Source: Mesorhizobium sp. M2D.F.Ca.ET.226.01.1.1 | GTDB taxonomy: Bacteria; Pseudomonadota; Alphaproteobacteria; Rhizobiales; Rhizobiaceae | DNA: 64,000 bases | Direction of reading: 5' to 3' | Assembly (NCBI RefSeq): GCF_004022705.2 | Contig: NZ_RZOY02000001.1 | Location: 440,956 to 504,955 of the forward strand | Translations under genes and position numbers: made by a program | Notes under the pieces: generated by a model | The model's input: the letters and a program-made list of their open reading frames with translations, nothing else | What the model was told of the DNA's origin: nothing | Databases searched by the model: none | Shown: positions 1 to 7,935 of the stretch, piece by piece | Numbering within the stretch: position 1 is the first letter of the stretch | Layout: each line of letters opens with the position of its first letter

Positions 1-180
1 GCCGCGGTTGAATTTGCCCTCGTGCTGCCGGCGCTGTGCACGGCTCTGTTCCGCGTCGCTGACGGCTGGTCCTATGTCACCAGATCGCTGAACATGCGGG
101 CCGGCTTGAAGACGAAAGCGCACCTGGTGTTGGCCGGCTCCTCCGACAGCGCCACTCAGGCAATCGCTGAAAGATCACGG
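1..180 (+). pseudogene. TadE-like pilus protein, N-terminal fragment
   Basis: Read in frame 1 from the first base, the sequence encodes AAVEFALVLP followed by VADGWSYVTRSLN. This is the hydrophobic N-terminal segment of TadE/TadG-type pseudopilins, membrane proteins that help assemble Flp (type IVb) pili. The true start lies outside the window. The recognisable sequence runs to about base 177 (motif SDSATQAIAERS). After that the frame stays open to base 393, but the protein no longer looks like the family, and from base 239 it crosses a remnant of an unrelated gene on the other strand. I infer that recombination or decay destroyed the 3' part. It sits tail to tail with the TadG-like gene at 456-1721. 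Confidence 0.55.
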
Positions 181-238
181 ACAACGCTATTACAAGATCG
201 TATGCCGAACGCCGTGGCGAGTTCGCCTACTTGCGGAG

Positions 239-319
239 CTACTCCGGCAATCCGGCGTCTTGCAGCGCGCTGCCAAGAGCCTTCGCGATGGGAGTTCAAT
301 TCACCCCTGCAAACTGGCG
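239..319 (-). pseudogene. 3'-end remnant of a winged-helix/TPR regulator
   Basis: The minus strand encodes RQFAGVN, an in-frame TGA, then TPIAKALGSALQDAGLPE and a stop. This matches the last residues of the intact regulator at 10184-11746, which ends in RQFAGVN...PALAKALGNAL...EAGLPE. The nucleotide match is also clear across about 80 bases. Only the extreme C-terminus survives and it carries a premature stop, so it is a non-functional fragment of a paralogue. It sits at the point where the TadE-like gene breaks off. Confidence 0.6.
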
Positions 320-455
320 GCTGCCAAGGAGCTGTGGACGGCCGAGGGTATCGCTCGGTACCGGGAGCACGAAAAAGCTGGGGCATCACGTAGCCATTTT
401 CGCCTCTTTCGGTGAAGCTCGCCGTTCCTCGCACCAGCGTTTGAAGTCGATTACG

Positions 456-1721
456 CTACTCGACGACCGCAACCGCCTGGGCGGCCGGGATGTCCTTCAT
501 CCCGAGGCTCGAGCAGTCCTGGTTGATGGTCGAATTGCCCGACCACTGGATGGTGTCGGCAACGACTTGCGTGCAGCCATTCACGCCCGAGAAATTGCCG
601 AGATAGTTGACCTGCTGCCGAGGGAAATAGATGGCGCCGGTCAAAAGCGAGTCAGCGGTGCCGTTGAAGGTGCTCTGCGCTGCGGTCCCTGTCCTGTCGC
701 CGTAGAACAGCACGCCCGAATAGGTACCCGAGGTCGGCGCGCTCAGCGTCACACTGGCGTTGCCGTTGATGCTGACGGTGTTGCTGCCGGCCATGAATAT
801 GGTTACGCCGTTGGTGCAAGGGGCGGCGCAGGTGATGACCGCACCCGCGTTGATCTTCAAATTTCCCTGGACGACATAGGTCCCGGAAGAGAGCGCGACA
901 TTGCCGTTGAGGTTCATGCCGCTGCAGTAGGTGCCGGCCTGGATTGTTTGCGTCGTCTTGTTGCCGTTGACATTCTTGCAGCCGCCGGTGGCCGCAGGCG
1001 CCGGCAGGCTGGCGAACGGATCGGCGGCCGGGAGAGCCTGTGTGATCGGGGACTTGCAGACCGTGGTCACCGGATTGTTCAGCACGACCCCGCCCGCAGA
1101 GATCAGGCAGTCGGCCTGGAGACCCGCCGACCCCTGCACCTTGAGTGCGTCGCTGGCGATCGAATTCGCCATGACGACGCAGCCGTTGAGCTTGACGCTG
1201 GTGCTGCCGGAGAAGAGCATGGCCTGCGAGGCCGACGGATTGAGGGCCAGGTTGCAGGCCTTTGAAGCGTCGGTGATCAGCGCCACCGCCCTCGCCTGTT
1301 CCGGCACCTTTGTCTGGGTGAAGATGGAGGTGAACATCCGGTCGAGATTCTGGTTGAGGATCACCTCCACCGCCTTCTTGGCCGTGTTCGGGCCCGAGGT
1401 CGGCGGCGTGTTGACGACGATGGTGCCGCTGCCCAGTCCGTTCGAGGCGGCCGATGTCGTGGCGGCGGCGGTGATGGTCGCCGTGTCGGAACCCTGGATC
1501 TTTTCCAGCGCGCCCGCATAGGCGGCCGCGTCCGCGATCGCCTGCAGCTTCAGGCTCGAATAGTACCAATAGGAAGTCTCCATGCCGAACCCGGCGCCGC
1601 CGACGACGACCGGCAAGGTAAGCGCGAAGATGGTCGCGACATTGCCGCCCTTGCCTTCGCAAAAGCGGCGAGAGGCGAGCCGAGAAAAGAGCTGTCTGAT
1701 GAACCTACCCGAAAGGGCCAT
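456..1721 (-). CDS. TadE/TadG-family pilus assembly protein
   Basis: The protein has 421 residues. After a basic N-terminus comes GGNVATIFALTLPVVVG (about residues 25-41), a membrane segment typical of the N-terminal domain of TadG-like proteins, followed by QAIADAAAYAGAL, another hallmark of this family. The rest is low-complexity, rich in Gly, Thr, Asn and Ser, with several cysteine pairs, and is probably periplasmic or extracellular. TadG-type proteins help assemble Flp pili; here only a flp pilin (3424-3600) and a broken tadE accompany it, with no ATPase, secretin or prepilin peptidase in view. It may serve a tad system encoded elsewhere or be an orphan. The family is well supported, the exact role is not. 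Confidence 0.75.
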   Translation of the reverse strand: MALSGRFIRQLFSRLASRRFCEGKGGNVATIFALTLPVVVGGAGFGMETSYWYYSSLKLQAIADAAAYAGALEKIQGSDTATITAAATTSAASNGLGSGTIVVNTPPTSGPNTAKKAVEVILNQNLDRMFTSIFTQTKVPEQARAVALITDASKACNLALNPSASQAMLFSGSTSVKLNGCVVMANSIASDALKVQGSAGLQADCLISAGGVVLNNPVTTVCKSPITQALPAADPFASLPAPAATGGCKNVNGNKTTQTIQAGTYCSGMNLNGNVALSSGTYVVQGNLKINAGAVITCAAPCTNGVTIFMAGSNTVSINGNASVTLSAPTSGTYSGVLFYGDRTGTAAQSTFNGTADSLLTGAIYFPRQQVNYLGNFSGVNGCTQVVADTIQWSGNSTINQDCSSLGMKDIPAAQAVAVVE

Positions 1722-1900
1722 GGCCGAGCGCCCACACTATTCCGGCCGCGACGACATCATTGTCGTATGAATGAATGCCTAATTAATCCGCTAGATTTGC
1801 TCCCTTCGGACCTCAGTCGCTGCCGCCGCCGTCTTTCGTCGCATATAGGAAAGCAGAACCGGAGCGGCGGAGCAGACAAATGGAAATCTGATGACCGCGC

Positions 1901-2122
1901 CTACCGACATGCATCAGGCGTGGTGAACGGGATGCCATTGTTGAGCACAGTCTGGATTTTGTAGGGCACGGCCGCGATCAACCGAAACGGGAACTCTCGC
2001 GAGACGGCGGTGGTGGCCTTTTCGTACAATTCGACGAAGGCGAACTTCGAGGTGCGGTCGATGGCCACGAACATGTGTGGCTTGCCCTGTTCTGTCTGGA
2101 CCTCGGCGACGTCGACGTGGAA
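1901..2122 (-). pseudogene. IS481-type transposase, catalytic-domain remnant
   Basis: The minus strand reads FHVDVAEVQTEQGK, then MFVAIDRTSKFAFVELYEKA, then AAVPYKIQTVLNNGIPFTT before a stop at 1901-1903. This is the middle of the rve (DDE) integrase domain of IS481/IS3-like transposases, with the first catalytic Asp in the HVDVAEV block. The usual TDNG motif with the second Asp reads LNNG here, so a catalytic residue is lost, and both ends are missing. No inverted repeats were recognised nearby. It is a decayed insertion sequence in a region full of other remnants. Confidence 0.75.
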
Positions 2123-2706
2123 TGCGGCGCATAAAACGGGCTAGAATCCAGCTTGCCCGACCATGCCGCAGGAGAGCATCTTTGCTGCCAAGGGGGCAAG
2201 GGTAGCGGCGCGGGGCGCAGAACGTTTCGGGTATTGCGTTACGCTTGGGCCCGCTCGGCAGCGGCGCCGCAACCGTGCAGCCTATCCCGCCTGCCGATCG
2301 AAGGGCCAGATTTCGTGGTGTTTTCTCACCACCCTCCCCACAAACGATTCCGATGCGATGACGTCATCCAACTATACGGCATCCGCTAGCGTAACCCGGC
2401 TCATTCAGGTGACAGTCGCAACCGGAGACATACAGCGCGATCCATCCGATTTCGGTCGGGTCCTCGGGTAGCAGACCGATACAAGCTGCAATGCAGCCAG
2501 ACGGATATGATATGGGTTGTGGATAGTGACAGTTCGTTCACTATGAACCGCCCTTTTTCATTGAAGGCGCCCATCGAGCGCCTAGTGTGATCCACAACGG
2601 CGATTGTCCCCCTCCAGCTAGTGCCCGACGTTCCCGCCAGTCTGGGTCGATCACCGGTTTCTCTGTGATCGGAAATAATTTGAAATCCGACAGTCTCATT
2701 TGACCG

Positions 2707-2937
2707 ATGCCGAACGTTTGCCACAGATGCCACCGGACGCGCCACCCGAGCGAGTTTGACCTGAAGCCGACCTTGACCTGGTGGCTACGCCTTATTCGAT
2801 TGTTCCATGGTCAGCTGGCGATGCTGTCTTACGCGGAACGCAATGGTTACGAGTTCGATCGACCGGAATGCGGGCAATGCTTTGGTCCGGGCTACAACCC
2901 GAGGCGCGTTCGTGACAAGGCGCTCCGGGACCGTTGA
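2707..2937 (+). CDS. Possible small protein with two CXXC motifs
   Basis: A 76-residue frame begins MPNVCHRCHRTRHP and contains PECGQCFGPGYNP about 45 residues later. The two CXXC pairs could bind one zinc ion, as in small zinc-ribbon proteins. The centre is hydrophobic and rich in Trp, Leu and Arg. No good ribosome-binding site precedes the ATG, and the surroundings are decayed, so this may be chance or a fossil. No family was recognised. Confidence 0.25.
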   Translation: MPNVCHRCHRTRHPSEFDLKPTLTWWLRLIRLFHGQLAMLSYAERNGYEFDRPECGQCFGPGYNPRRVRDKALRDR

Positions 2938-3218
2938 CCGTCACGATACAAGGCTAGCGCGAGGACGCGCTGGTCACCCCACTCAAACAGTTGTTGACCG
3001 TGTACCAGGTATACTCGCTGTGGTGAGGGACGCGTGGGTCTGAATTCCTGCAAGCGCCTCGCGCGCGACATGATCGAAGCGCGAGCTGATAAACGATCAA
3101 TTCATAACCTGTGCATGCCGCGCATCGATGGCTGTTGGCGATAAGCGTTGCGCCCATCGATGCCAAGCATTGATATAAATCCATTGGTGTGCGGCTCAGC
3201 CCAGAGCCTCACCGGTCA

Positions 3219-3253
3219 GCCCGGCAGGCCTTCCCTGAGTTGGCCTGCCGGGC
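3219..3253. other. 12-bp perfect hairpin upstream of flp
   Basis: gcccggcaggcc at 3219-3230 pairs exactly with ggcctgccgggc at 3242-3253 across an 11-nt loop. No T-run follows on either strand, so it is not a classical terminator. A related core (ccggcaggccttc) recurs at about 13112, upstream of ccrM. Confidence 0.55.
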
Positions 3254-3423
3254 CGCTCGCTACCCCAAGCTTGTGTTGAAGTCTTCAGTTGCGCCCGAGA
3301 GACGGACAAGGCCTTCGTCTCGGCCGGCTTTTCTAACTGGTTAAAAACCAGGAACGTCCGTTTACCCCAAATAAATGAGCAATCCCTATACTTGCGTGAT
3401 CAGCAGTCGGGGCTTGTGAAAAA

Positions 3424-3600
3424 ATGCAATTGGTAGCGGGTTTTCTGCGTGACAATTCCGGAGCAACCGCGATCGAGTATGGTTTGATTGCGGCGCTTAT
3501 CGCCTTGGGAATCATGGTTGGGGCAACCTCACTGGGTGGCGCCCTAAACGCTCAGTTTGTGTCGATTGCCACCACTGTCAACGGCGCCGTCGCACCGTAA
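3424..3600 (+). CDS. flp: Flp/Fap-type pilin (prepilin)
   Basis: A 58-residue protein. It starts MQLVAGFLRD, then has GATAIEYGLIAALIALGIM and a short C-terminus ending NGAVAP. Flp-family prepilins have exactly this form: a short basic leader, a Gly before the cleavage site, Glu at position +5 with an adjacent Tyr (IEYGLI), and one hydrophobic helix. The prepilin peptidase TadV/CpaA would cleave after Gly13. The mature pilin forms Flp (type IVb) pili for adhesion. Nearby are a TadG-like gene (456-1721, opposite strand) and a broken tadE, but no tad machine genes. It may be a paralogous pilin dependent on a tad locus elsewhere. Confidence 0.88.
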   Translation: MQLVAGFLRDNSGATAIEYGLIAALIALGIMVGATSLGGALNAQFVSIATTVNGAVAP

Positions 3601-3755
3601 GGTACGCTAAGTCTACGGACGGAGAGTCCACCTCTCCAGCGTCATCGCGTGGTTGGTGAACTGCAGGTTCCGATCGTCAAGGCCGGCGCCCGTCAGCGTC
3701 GGCCGCCGGATTTTTCAGGCCGGCTAGTTTGGGCTAGTTCGCGGGGGCGAACATC

Positions 3756-4049
3756 ATGCAATGGCTTGAGCGCATCGCGGCGGGCATGTCGGCGAAGGAA
3801 TTCCTCGTCGTGCCGCCAAGGGAAGCGCGGTACGAGAGCGCGGCCTATCGAGCGCAGATGGAGGCAGCCCTAGCAGCGGCGATGCCGGACTATACCTTTG
3901 TCGTGACGCTTGAACATCCTCGGCGGCAGGACGAGGTAGACATCTTTGTCGAGCCGAACGGCGTGGTACTCGATCTGGCGCCGTTTCTACAGCGCGTTGC
4001 AGCGGCACTGGCGCCGTTCATTGCTGACAAGGCACCGAGGCTGAACTAG
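3756..4049 (+). CDS. Hypothetical protein, 97 residues
   Basis: A small, mostly polar protein starting MQWLERIAAGMSAKEF, with no signal peptide or membrane segment. A purine-rich ggggg lies about ten bases before the ATG. GC3 bias is strong, which supports real coding. The central part (YTFVVTLEHPRRQDEVDIFV) suggests alternating beta strands, and the C-terminus is an amphipathic Ala-rich helix. I did not recognise a family. It lies alone between flp and another unknown gene. Confidence 0.6.
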   Translation: MQWLERIAAGMSAKEFLVVPPREARYESAAYRAQMEAALAAAMPDYTFVVTLEHPRRQDEVDIFVEPNGVVLDLAPFLQRVAAALAPFIADKAPRLN

Positions 4050-4070
4050 CCGCACCCCCAGATACACGAT

Positions 4071-4116
4071 GCCCGGCCTGCGGGGAGTCGGGGGACTTCG
4101 GGCGTACAGGCCGGGC
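4071..4116. terminator. Hairpin after the 97-residue gene
   Basis: gcccggcctg at 4071-4080 pairs perfectly with caggccgggc at 4107-4116 across a 26-nt loop. It lies 22 bp after the stop of the preceding gene. No T-tract follows, so a terminator role is only inferred. Confidence 0.35.
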
Positions 4117-4207
4117 CCTTACCCCGGTTGAAGTGCGGGGCAGGCTCCGCATAATGCGCCAGCTTTGATCCCTCGACATTAACAATTTTAGGTATCGCTA
4201 ACAAAAA

Positions 4208-4240
4208 GCCCGTCGCAGCTAATAAGCGTAAGCGACGGGC
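4208..4240 (-). terminator. Intrinsic-terminator-like hairpin
   Basis: gcccgtcgc at 4208-4216 pairs with gcgacgggc at 4232-4240 across a 15-nt loop. A run of five A precedes the left arm, so on the minus strand the stem is followed by TTTTT, the classical intrinsic form. No minus-strand gene was found upstream of it; on the plus strand the T-tract is weak. It may be left over from a lost gene. Confidence 0.45.
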
Positions 4241-4392
4241 TCTTGCGATTTGTAGCGGCTAACGTCCCCTGGACCGACCGCTAACCTTTAATGATTAAGC
4301 GATGACATCGTTCCCAGTTTGGGACGCGGTATTTGTGTTCGAACCGTTCCGTGAGATAATCTGCATATATGCCGCGCACAGGGGCGGCGGTC

Positions 4393-4605
4393 ATGTCATT
4401 GTGGCATTGCGGTGGCGTCTACTGGCCCGAGGACTTGGACAAACTCCAGCGGGTTTTTGACCGCCTGTGTGATGAGCGGCGCCTGGCCAAGAAAGACCGC
4501 GACCAGCGAGAATATCTGGCCATGGAAGTCTTCCGATTTTTCGAAGACGGCGTCACCGACGAAACCGACTTATGGCGCGCGCTTTCGAAGCGGAGCAGAG
4601 CCTAA
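4393..4605 (+). CDS. Hypothetical protein, 70 residues
   Basis: A small soluble protein starting MSLWHCGGVYWPEDLDKLQR and rich in charged helix-forming residues (RLCDERRLAKKDRDQREYLA), ending LWRALSKRSRA. Another ATG lies 24 bases upstream at 4369; 4393 is preferred because a purine-rich ggggcgg precedes it. Proteins of this size and pattern are common in rhizobia but have no assigned function, as far as I know. No domain can be named. Confidence 0.6.
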   Translation: MSLWHCGGVYWPEDLDKLQRVFDRLCDERRLAKKDRDQREYLAMEVFRFFEDGVTDETDLWRALSKRSRA

Positions 4606-4690
4606 CCATCGCAGGTGCCGCTCAGTGACAACGCCTGATGACGCGGCTACCTTCCAATTCGATGTTAGCGGAAGTGACGGAGATCATGTC

Positions 4691-5119
4691 ATGGGACTGG
4701 TGGTCAACAGACCCGCAGATGCCGGGCGCGCCTTTGCCGATGCCTGGAACAGGCACGACATGGCCGACTTCGCGTCGTTGTTCTGCGAAGACGCCAATTT
4801 CGTCAACGTCGTGGGCATGTGGTGGAAAAATCGCAGCGAGATCGAAGCGGCCCACCGCGCAACGCATGAAACGATGTTTCGTGATAGCCGATTAGAAGGT
4901 GTTGTCTCTTCAGTTGTCGAACTGGCTCCCGGCGTTGCTTCGGTGCACTATGCCTGGACGCTGGCCGGCGCATCAGCTCCGGACGGCTCACCAGCCGGAC
5001 CGCGGAAAGGTATCCTGCTTCTGATTGTAAAGGAGGAACGGTCCGGCTGGCTGATTAAGGTGGCCCAGAACACCGACATTGTTCCAGGCGCAATTGCTCC
5101 CCTGCCCGAGGTGAGGTGA
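4691..5119 (+). CDS. SnoaL-like (NTF2-fold) protein
   Basis: About 142 residues. RAFADAWNRHDMADFASLFCEDANFVN is the typical start of the SnoaL/SgcJ/DUF4440 branch of the NTF2-like fold: two helices, then a strand lining a pocket. The C-terminal strands (GILLLIVKEERSGWLIKVAQNT) complete the cone. Members act as small isomerases, hydrolases or binding proteins; the substrate cannot be told from sequence. The ATG at 4691 has cggag upstream; an in-frame GTG at 4625 would add 22 residues. A second protein of this fold lies at 9525-9962. Confidence 0.75.
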   Translation: MGLVVNRPADAGRAFADAWNRHDMADFASLFCEDANFVNVVGMWWKNRSEIEAAHRATHETMFRDSRLEGVVSSVVELAPGVASVHYAWTLAGASAPDGSPAGPRKGILLLIVKEERSGWLIKVAQNTDIVPGAIAPLPEVR

Positions 5120-5318
5120 TAAGGCGGCAACCGGCGCTTTGCGGGCGGGTTGAGGATCAAAGCAGTCGGTTGCCTGAGACGAAGGGGCCATTTCTGTTGG
5201 GGAATGCCTAGGCCCTGACATGAGAACCAGGATCCCGACTTCACGTTCCCCATTCACGTAGAAAAAGCCGGCCACCTTCGGAGCTCGGACCGACAAAGTC
5301 GCGTAACCGGTCGCCTGT

Positions 5319-5567
5319 TCAGAAGCCGGATAAAACGAACCATGGGCTGGAGCTGTACCCCAACCGCGGTTCCGGCGCATTTTCGGACCCATCCGAGCCT
5401 TGCGCAACGGTCCCTGTCGGCTTGCAATCAAGTTTCGGAGTGACACCTTTTGCGCTGGTGGAACACAGGCTCACGCCCTGATTTACGGCCACCCTCTTTT
5501 CTTTCGCAACGGCAGCACCAGTCATGGCCAATACGATAGCTGCGCCAAGAGTAATAACGAACCTCAT
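5319..5567 (-). CDS. Small secreted protein
   Basis: An 82-residue protein with a clear signal peptide: MRFVITLGAAIVLAMTGAA followed by VAKEKR, with probable cleavage after AVA or AAV. The mature part has only two cysteines (SLCSTS and KLDCKP), which could form a disulfide. The ATG at 5567 is chosen because gaagggg lies upstream at good spacing; a GTG six bases earlier is less likely. The function is unknown. The gene faces away from its upstream neighbours and stands alone. Confidence 0.6.
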   Translation of the reverse strand: MRFVITLGAAIVLAMTGAAVAKEKRVAVNQGVSLCSTSAKGVTPKLDCKPTGTVAQGSDGSENAPEPRLGYSSSPWFVLSGF

Positions 5568-5795
5568 GAACACGCCCCTTCACCCTCCACACCCCGAAAT
5601 GGATGCGCCGTGTTGACGTTACGGTAACTATACTTGGCCAGCAAAGGACCTTGGACCTATGCGCGGCGTTTTGGGACCTCAGTCGCTCAGCTAGTCGGCT
5701 AAGCGGATCAGCCCGGCCAACATAGCAGCCGGGCCAATATCAACACGCAGTTGGATTTCAGAGCCCTTGCCGCCATCGATAAAGGCGGGCTAGTC

Positions 5796-5948
5796 ATGTT
5801 CAGCCTCGTCTGCCTCACGCTCCTCATCGTGCTGCGGCTCGTCATTGATGTCGCCGCCAAGTTGATTTTCTTCCTCGTAATTGTCGTGAGGGCTTCCGCG
5901 GCCACCATTACATGGCACGATGCTCCCAGGCCCCGCGCAGGACAATGA
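5796..5948 (+). CDS. Small membrane protein, 50 residues
   Basis: Almost the whole protein is hydrophobic: MFSLVCLTLLIVLRLVIDVAA followed by KLIFFLVIVVRASAATI, then a short polar tail. This suggests one or two membrane helices. Its TGA overlaps the ATG of the next gene (ATGA at 5945-5951), so the two are probably translationally coupled. No known family was recognised. Confidence 0.45.
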   Translation: MFSLVCLTLLIVLRLVIDVAAKLIFFLVIVVRASAATITWHDAPRPRAGQ

Positions 5949-6334
5949 TGAGAACGATTCTGGCTTGGCCAGGTGGGCCGATGCGCCTCGTCGCAGTCGT
6001 AATCGCCATTGCAATGCTGCTAGCATTGGCGTCCTGGCCATCAATTACCTCGCGTCCTGGCGCTTTTTCGCTAGCAGCTATTGCGGGTGCCATGGTCTCG
6101 CGTTCGGGTCCTGAAAATCGCCCTTCGGCTTGGACGCTCTTTGCCGCGGCGATATTAAATCTCATCATGCCCGTCTATTTGCCGCGTGAAGTTTGGGCCG
6201 TGATCGACGTGGTTGCGGCGGGCTATTACCTTCCAGCCTATCGCCACCGGGTGGTCTGGGATCCCCGACATCGCTCGTCTGGCGCCGCGGCCAGCACTTG
6301 CGCCCGCGTAGCGCTGTTGGTCTTCGGTTACTGA
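5948..6334 (+). CDS. Membrane protein, DUF6804-like, possibly damaged
   Basis: About 128 residues. The end of the readable domain, NLIMPVYLPREVWAVIDVVA, strongly recalls small membrane proteins of the DUF6804 type, in which a P-[VI]-[HY]-L-x-R-E-[IV]-W motif precedes the last helix. The start MRTILAWPGG also fits. The middle (about 6045-6120) fits poorly, whereas the neighbouring +1 frame there gives NYLASWRFFASSYCGC, closer to what a WPYxYYxxLR segment would be. Two compensating frameshifts are possible, so this may be a decaying gene. It overlaps the preceding small membrane gene by four bases. Confidence 0.45.
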   Translation: MRTILAWPGGPMRLVAVVIAIAMLLALASWPSITSRPGAFSLAAIAGAMVSRSGPENRPSAWTLFAAAILNLIMPVYLPREVWAVIDVVAAGYYLPAYRHRVVWDPRHRSSGAAASTCARVALLVFGY

Positions 6335-6660
6335 GGTCCTCTATTCGCACGGCAGATATCTTAGGCGTAGCTGATATAATGAAATCAAGCTGGCGTATTG
6401 TTCCTACCCCGTACCGCGCGCCGGCCGGGCCCAGCTCGTGGGCGTTCCCTGCTTGCCAACTGTGGCACGGTCTTCGCTGAACCAAGGACGAAATCGACTT
6501 CGAGCCTTCGGGTTGTCAATCCTACGCTTTAGCTTGCTCGCCTTGGGGATAGCGCTGCAGGCAAGGCGATTGTGATGGCGGCACCTGCGGTTTCCTTCGC
6601 GCCAGGCATTTGTTTCGGTCAGGTTGTGCCATGGCGTCTCCGTTTGCGCTCGCAGCCCAC
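6335..6660. other. Stretch without recognisable gene
   Basis: About 330 bp between the DUF6804-like gene and the MarR promoter. Frames are open in places, but none has a ribosome site, codon bias or domain that I can support. Confidence 0.5.
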
Positions 6661-6689
6661 TTGAAATTACATTAGTGCTAATGTAATTT
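6661..6689 (+). promoter_or_regulatory. Promoter with perfect palindromic MarR operator
   Basis: aaattacattag (6664-6675) and ctaatgtaattt (6678-6689) form a perfect 12-bp inverted repeat with a 2-bp centre, ending seven bases before the ATG of the MarR gene. TTGAAA at 6661-6666 and TAATTT at 6684-6689 are 17 bp apart, a good sigma-70-like pair, so the operator fills the promoter spacer. The predicted transcription start falls at about the ATG itself, which suggests a leaderless mRNA. MarR proteins bind such palindromes as dimers, so autoregulation is likely. Confidence 0.75.
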
Positions 6690-6695
6690 GCGGGC

Positions 6696-7190
6696 ATGAC
6701 CTTACGCATTAAGCCAGGTTTGGGAGAATTGCTCCGCTTTGTCGGCGAACTGGTCGATCAGGGCGCGGAGGCGCAATACCGCGCCCTCAATCTCAACTAT
6801 CGCGCAAGATATACGCCGGTGCTGCGCGCAGTCAGGGCTGGCGCGGAAAGCGTCACTGACATCACCGCCCGGACCCGTCTAACCCAAGGCGCAATAAGCC
6901 AGACCATAGGTCTGATGGTGGCTGACGGGATCGTTGCCCGGCATGGCCTCGAAGATGGCCGGAAAAGCGGCGTTCACCTCACTGCCCGCGGGGAGGAATT
7001 GTTGGAGACACTCGAACCGCTATGGCTTTGCATCTTCAAGGCCATCGACCAATTGGAAAAGGAAATCGGCCATCCACTGCTTCGCGTTCTGGAGGACGCT
7101 GCGCTCGCGCTCGAGCGACAGGACTTCGCCGCTCGCCTCAGGGCCGCCGGGGTTAAACGCCACACAGAGGAGCCTGTCGATGGCGACTGA
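6696..7190 (+). CDS. MarR-family transcriptional regulator
   Basis: A 164-residue winged-helix protein. The recognition region SVTDITARTRLTQGAISQTI and the wing GLEDGRKSGVHLTARGEELL follow the MarR pattern (LT..G..L), flanked by helices that would form the dimer interface. MarR proteins usually repress their own operon until a small ligand binds. The palindrome in its own promoter and the overlap of 11 bases with the next gene indicate a self-regulated operon of regulator, methyltransferase and thioesterase. The nature of the ligand is unknown. Confidence 0.85.
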   Translation: MTLRIKPGLGELLRFVGELVDQGAEAQYRALNLNYRARYTPVLRAVRAGAESVTDITARTRLTQGAISQTIGLMVADGIVARHGLEDGRKSGVHLTARGEELLETLEPLWLCIFKAIDQLEKEIGHPLLRVLEDAALALERQDFAARLRAAGVKRHTEEPVDGD

Positions 7191-7935
7191 AACCAAAGGA
7201 TCAAGGAACTGGTTCGATCAGGGCGGCCGCGATTATGCGCGCTTCAGGCCGGAATATCCCCTGGCAATTGCGCGGTTTCTTGCCGAGGCAGCGCCCATGC
7301 GCCGCCGAGCGGTGGATGTAGGCTGCGGCAATGGACAGCTTACGACCCAACTGGCTGACCATTTCGATGAGGCAATTGGGCTCGATCCCAGCGCCGACCA
7401 GATTGCAAACGTCATGATCCATCAGCGCGTCCGCTATATCTGCGCACCAGCCGAGAACATCCCCCTGCCCGATCGCAGCGCCGACGTCATAACTGCCGCG
7501 CAGGCGGCTCACTGGTTCGACCTGCCGCACTTCTATGAAGAGGTGCGTCGGATTAGTTGCGACAATGCGTTGATTGCTTTGATCAGCTACGGCGTTCTGC
7601 AATTCGGTTCCCCTGAGCTCAACGAGCGGTTCAACCAATTCTACAGGCAGGAGATAGGGCCTTATTGGCCGCCGGAGCGCAAGCTCGTGGACACGGGCTA
7701 TGCGACCATTCCGTTCCCGTTCTCCGAGCTTCAGCCTCCGCAATTGTTCATCGACCGCAATTGGGAACTGCGCGATTTCCTCGGCTACATATCCACGTGG
7801 TCAGCGACGCGGCGCGTCATCGAAGCCGGCCGGGAAGATATCCTCGAACGCTTCGTCACCGATCTGTCCCGACACTGGGGAGAAGGCGAGCAGCCAGTGA
7901 CCTGGCCCGTCAACATGAGGCTAGGGCGCCTGTGA
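7180..7935 (+). CDS. Class I SAM-dependent methyltransferase
   Basis: 251 residues. VDVGCGNGQLTTQLA (about residues 44-58) is the SAM-binding motif I, GLDPS is motif II, and the AENIPLPDRSADVITAAQAAHW stretch matches motif III of the Methyltransf_11 group. The N-terminus FDQGGRDYARFRPEYP is typical of trans-aconitate or UbiE-like small-molecule methyltransferases, in which a substrate cap follows the core. Its substrate is not evident. The ATG at 7180 overlaps the regulator gene by 11 bp, and the TGA overlaps the GTG of the next gene, so the three are co-transcribed. Confidence 0.85.
   Translation: MATETKGSRNWFDQGGRDYARFRPEYPLAIARFLAEAAPMRRRAVDVGCGNGQLTTQLADHFDEAIGLDPSADQIANVMIHQRVRYICAPAENIPLPDRSADVITAAQAAHWFDLPHFYEEVRRISCDNALIALISYGVLQFGSPELNERFNQFYRQEIGPYWPPERKLVDTGYATIPFPFSELQPPQLFIDRNWELRDFLGYISTWSATRRVIEAGREDILERFVTDLSRHWGEGEQPVTWPVNMRLGRL

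Larger units (their letters stand above)
2200..3423. other. Gene-poor decayed stretch
   Basis: About 1.2 kb between the transposase remnant and the flp pilin. Short open frames exist on both strands, but none has convincing codon bias, ribosome site or recognisable domain, except possibly the small CXXC protein at 2707-2937. A strong 12-bp hairpin lies at 3219-3253, and a small perfect inverted repeat (ctggtt...aaccag) lies near 3335-3350 upstream of flp. Confidence 0.5.

Noticed and set aside
231-1265. Long plus-strand open frame of 344 codons opposite the TadG-like gene
   Set aside because: It is a shadow of the TadG-like gene on the minus strand; the sequence is low-complexity Arg/Gly/Asp-rich without domain.
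3219-3253. Hairpin upstream of flp as a riboswitch
   Set aside because: It is a simple perfect stem without any known riboswitch core.
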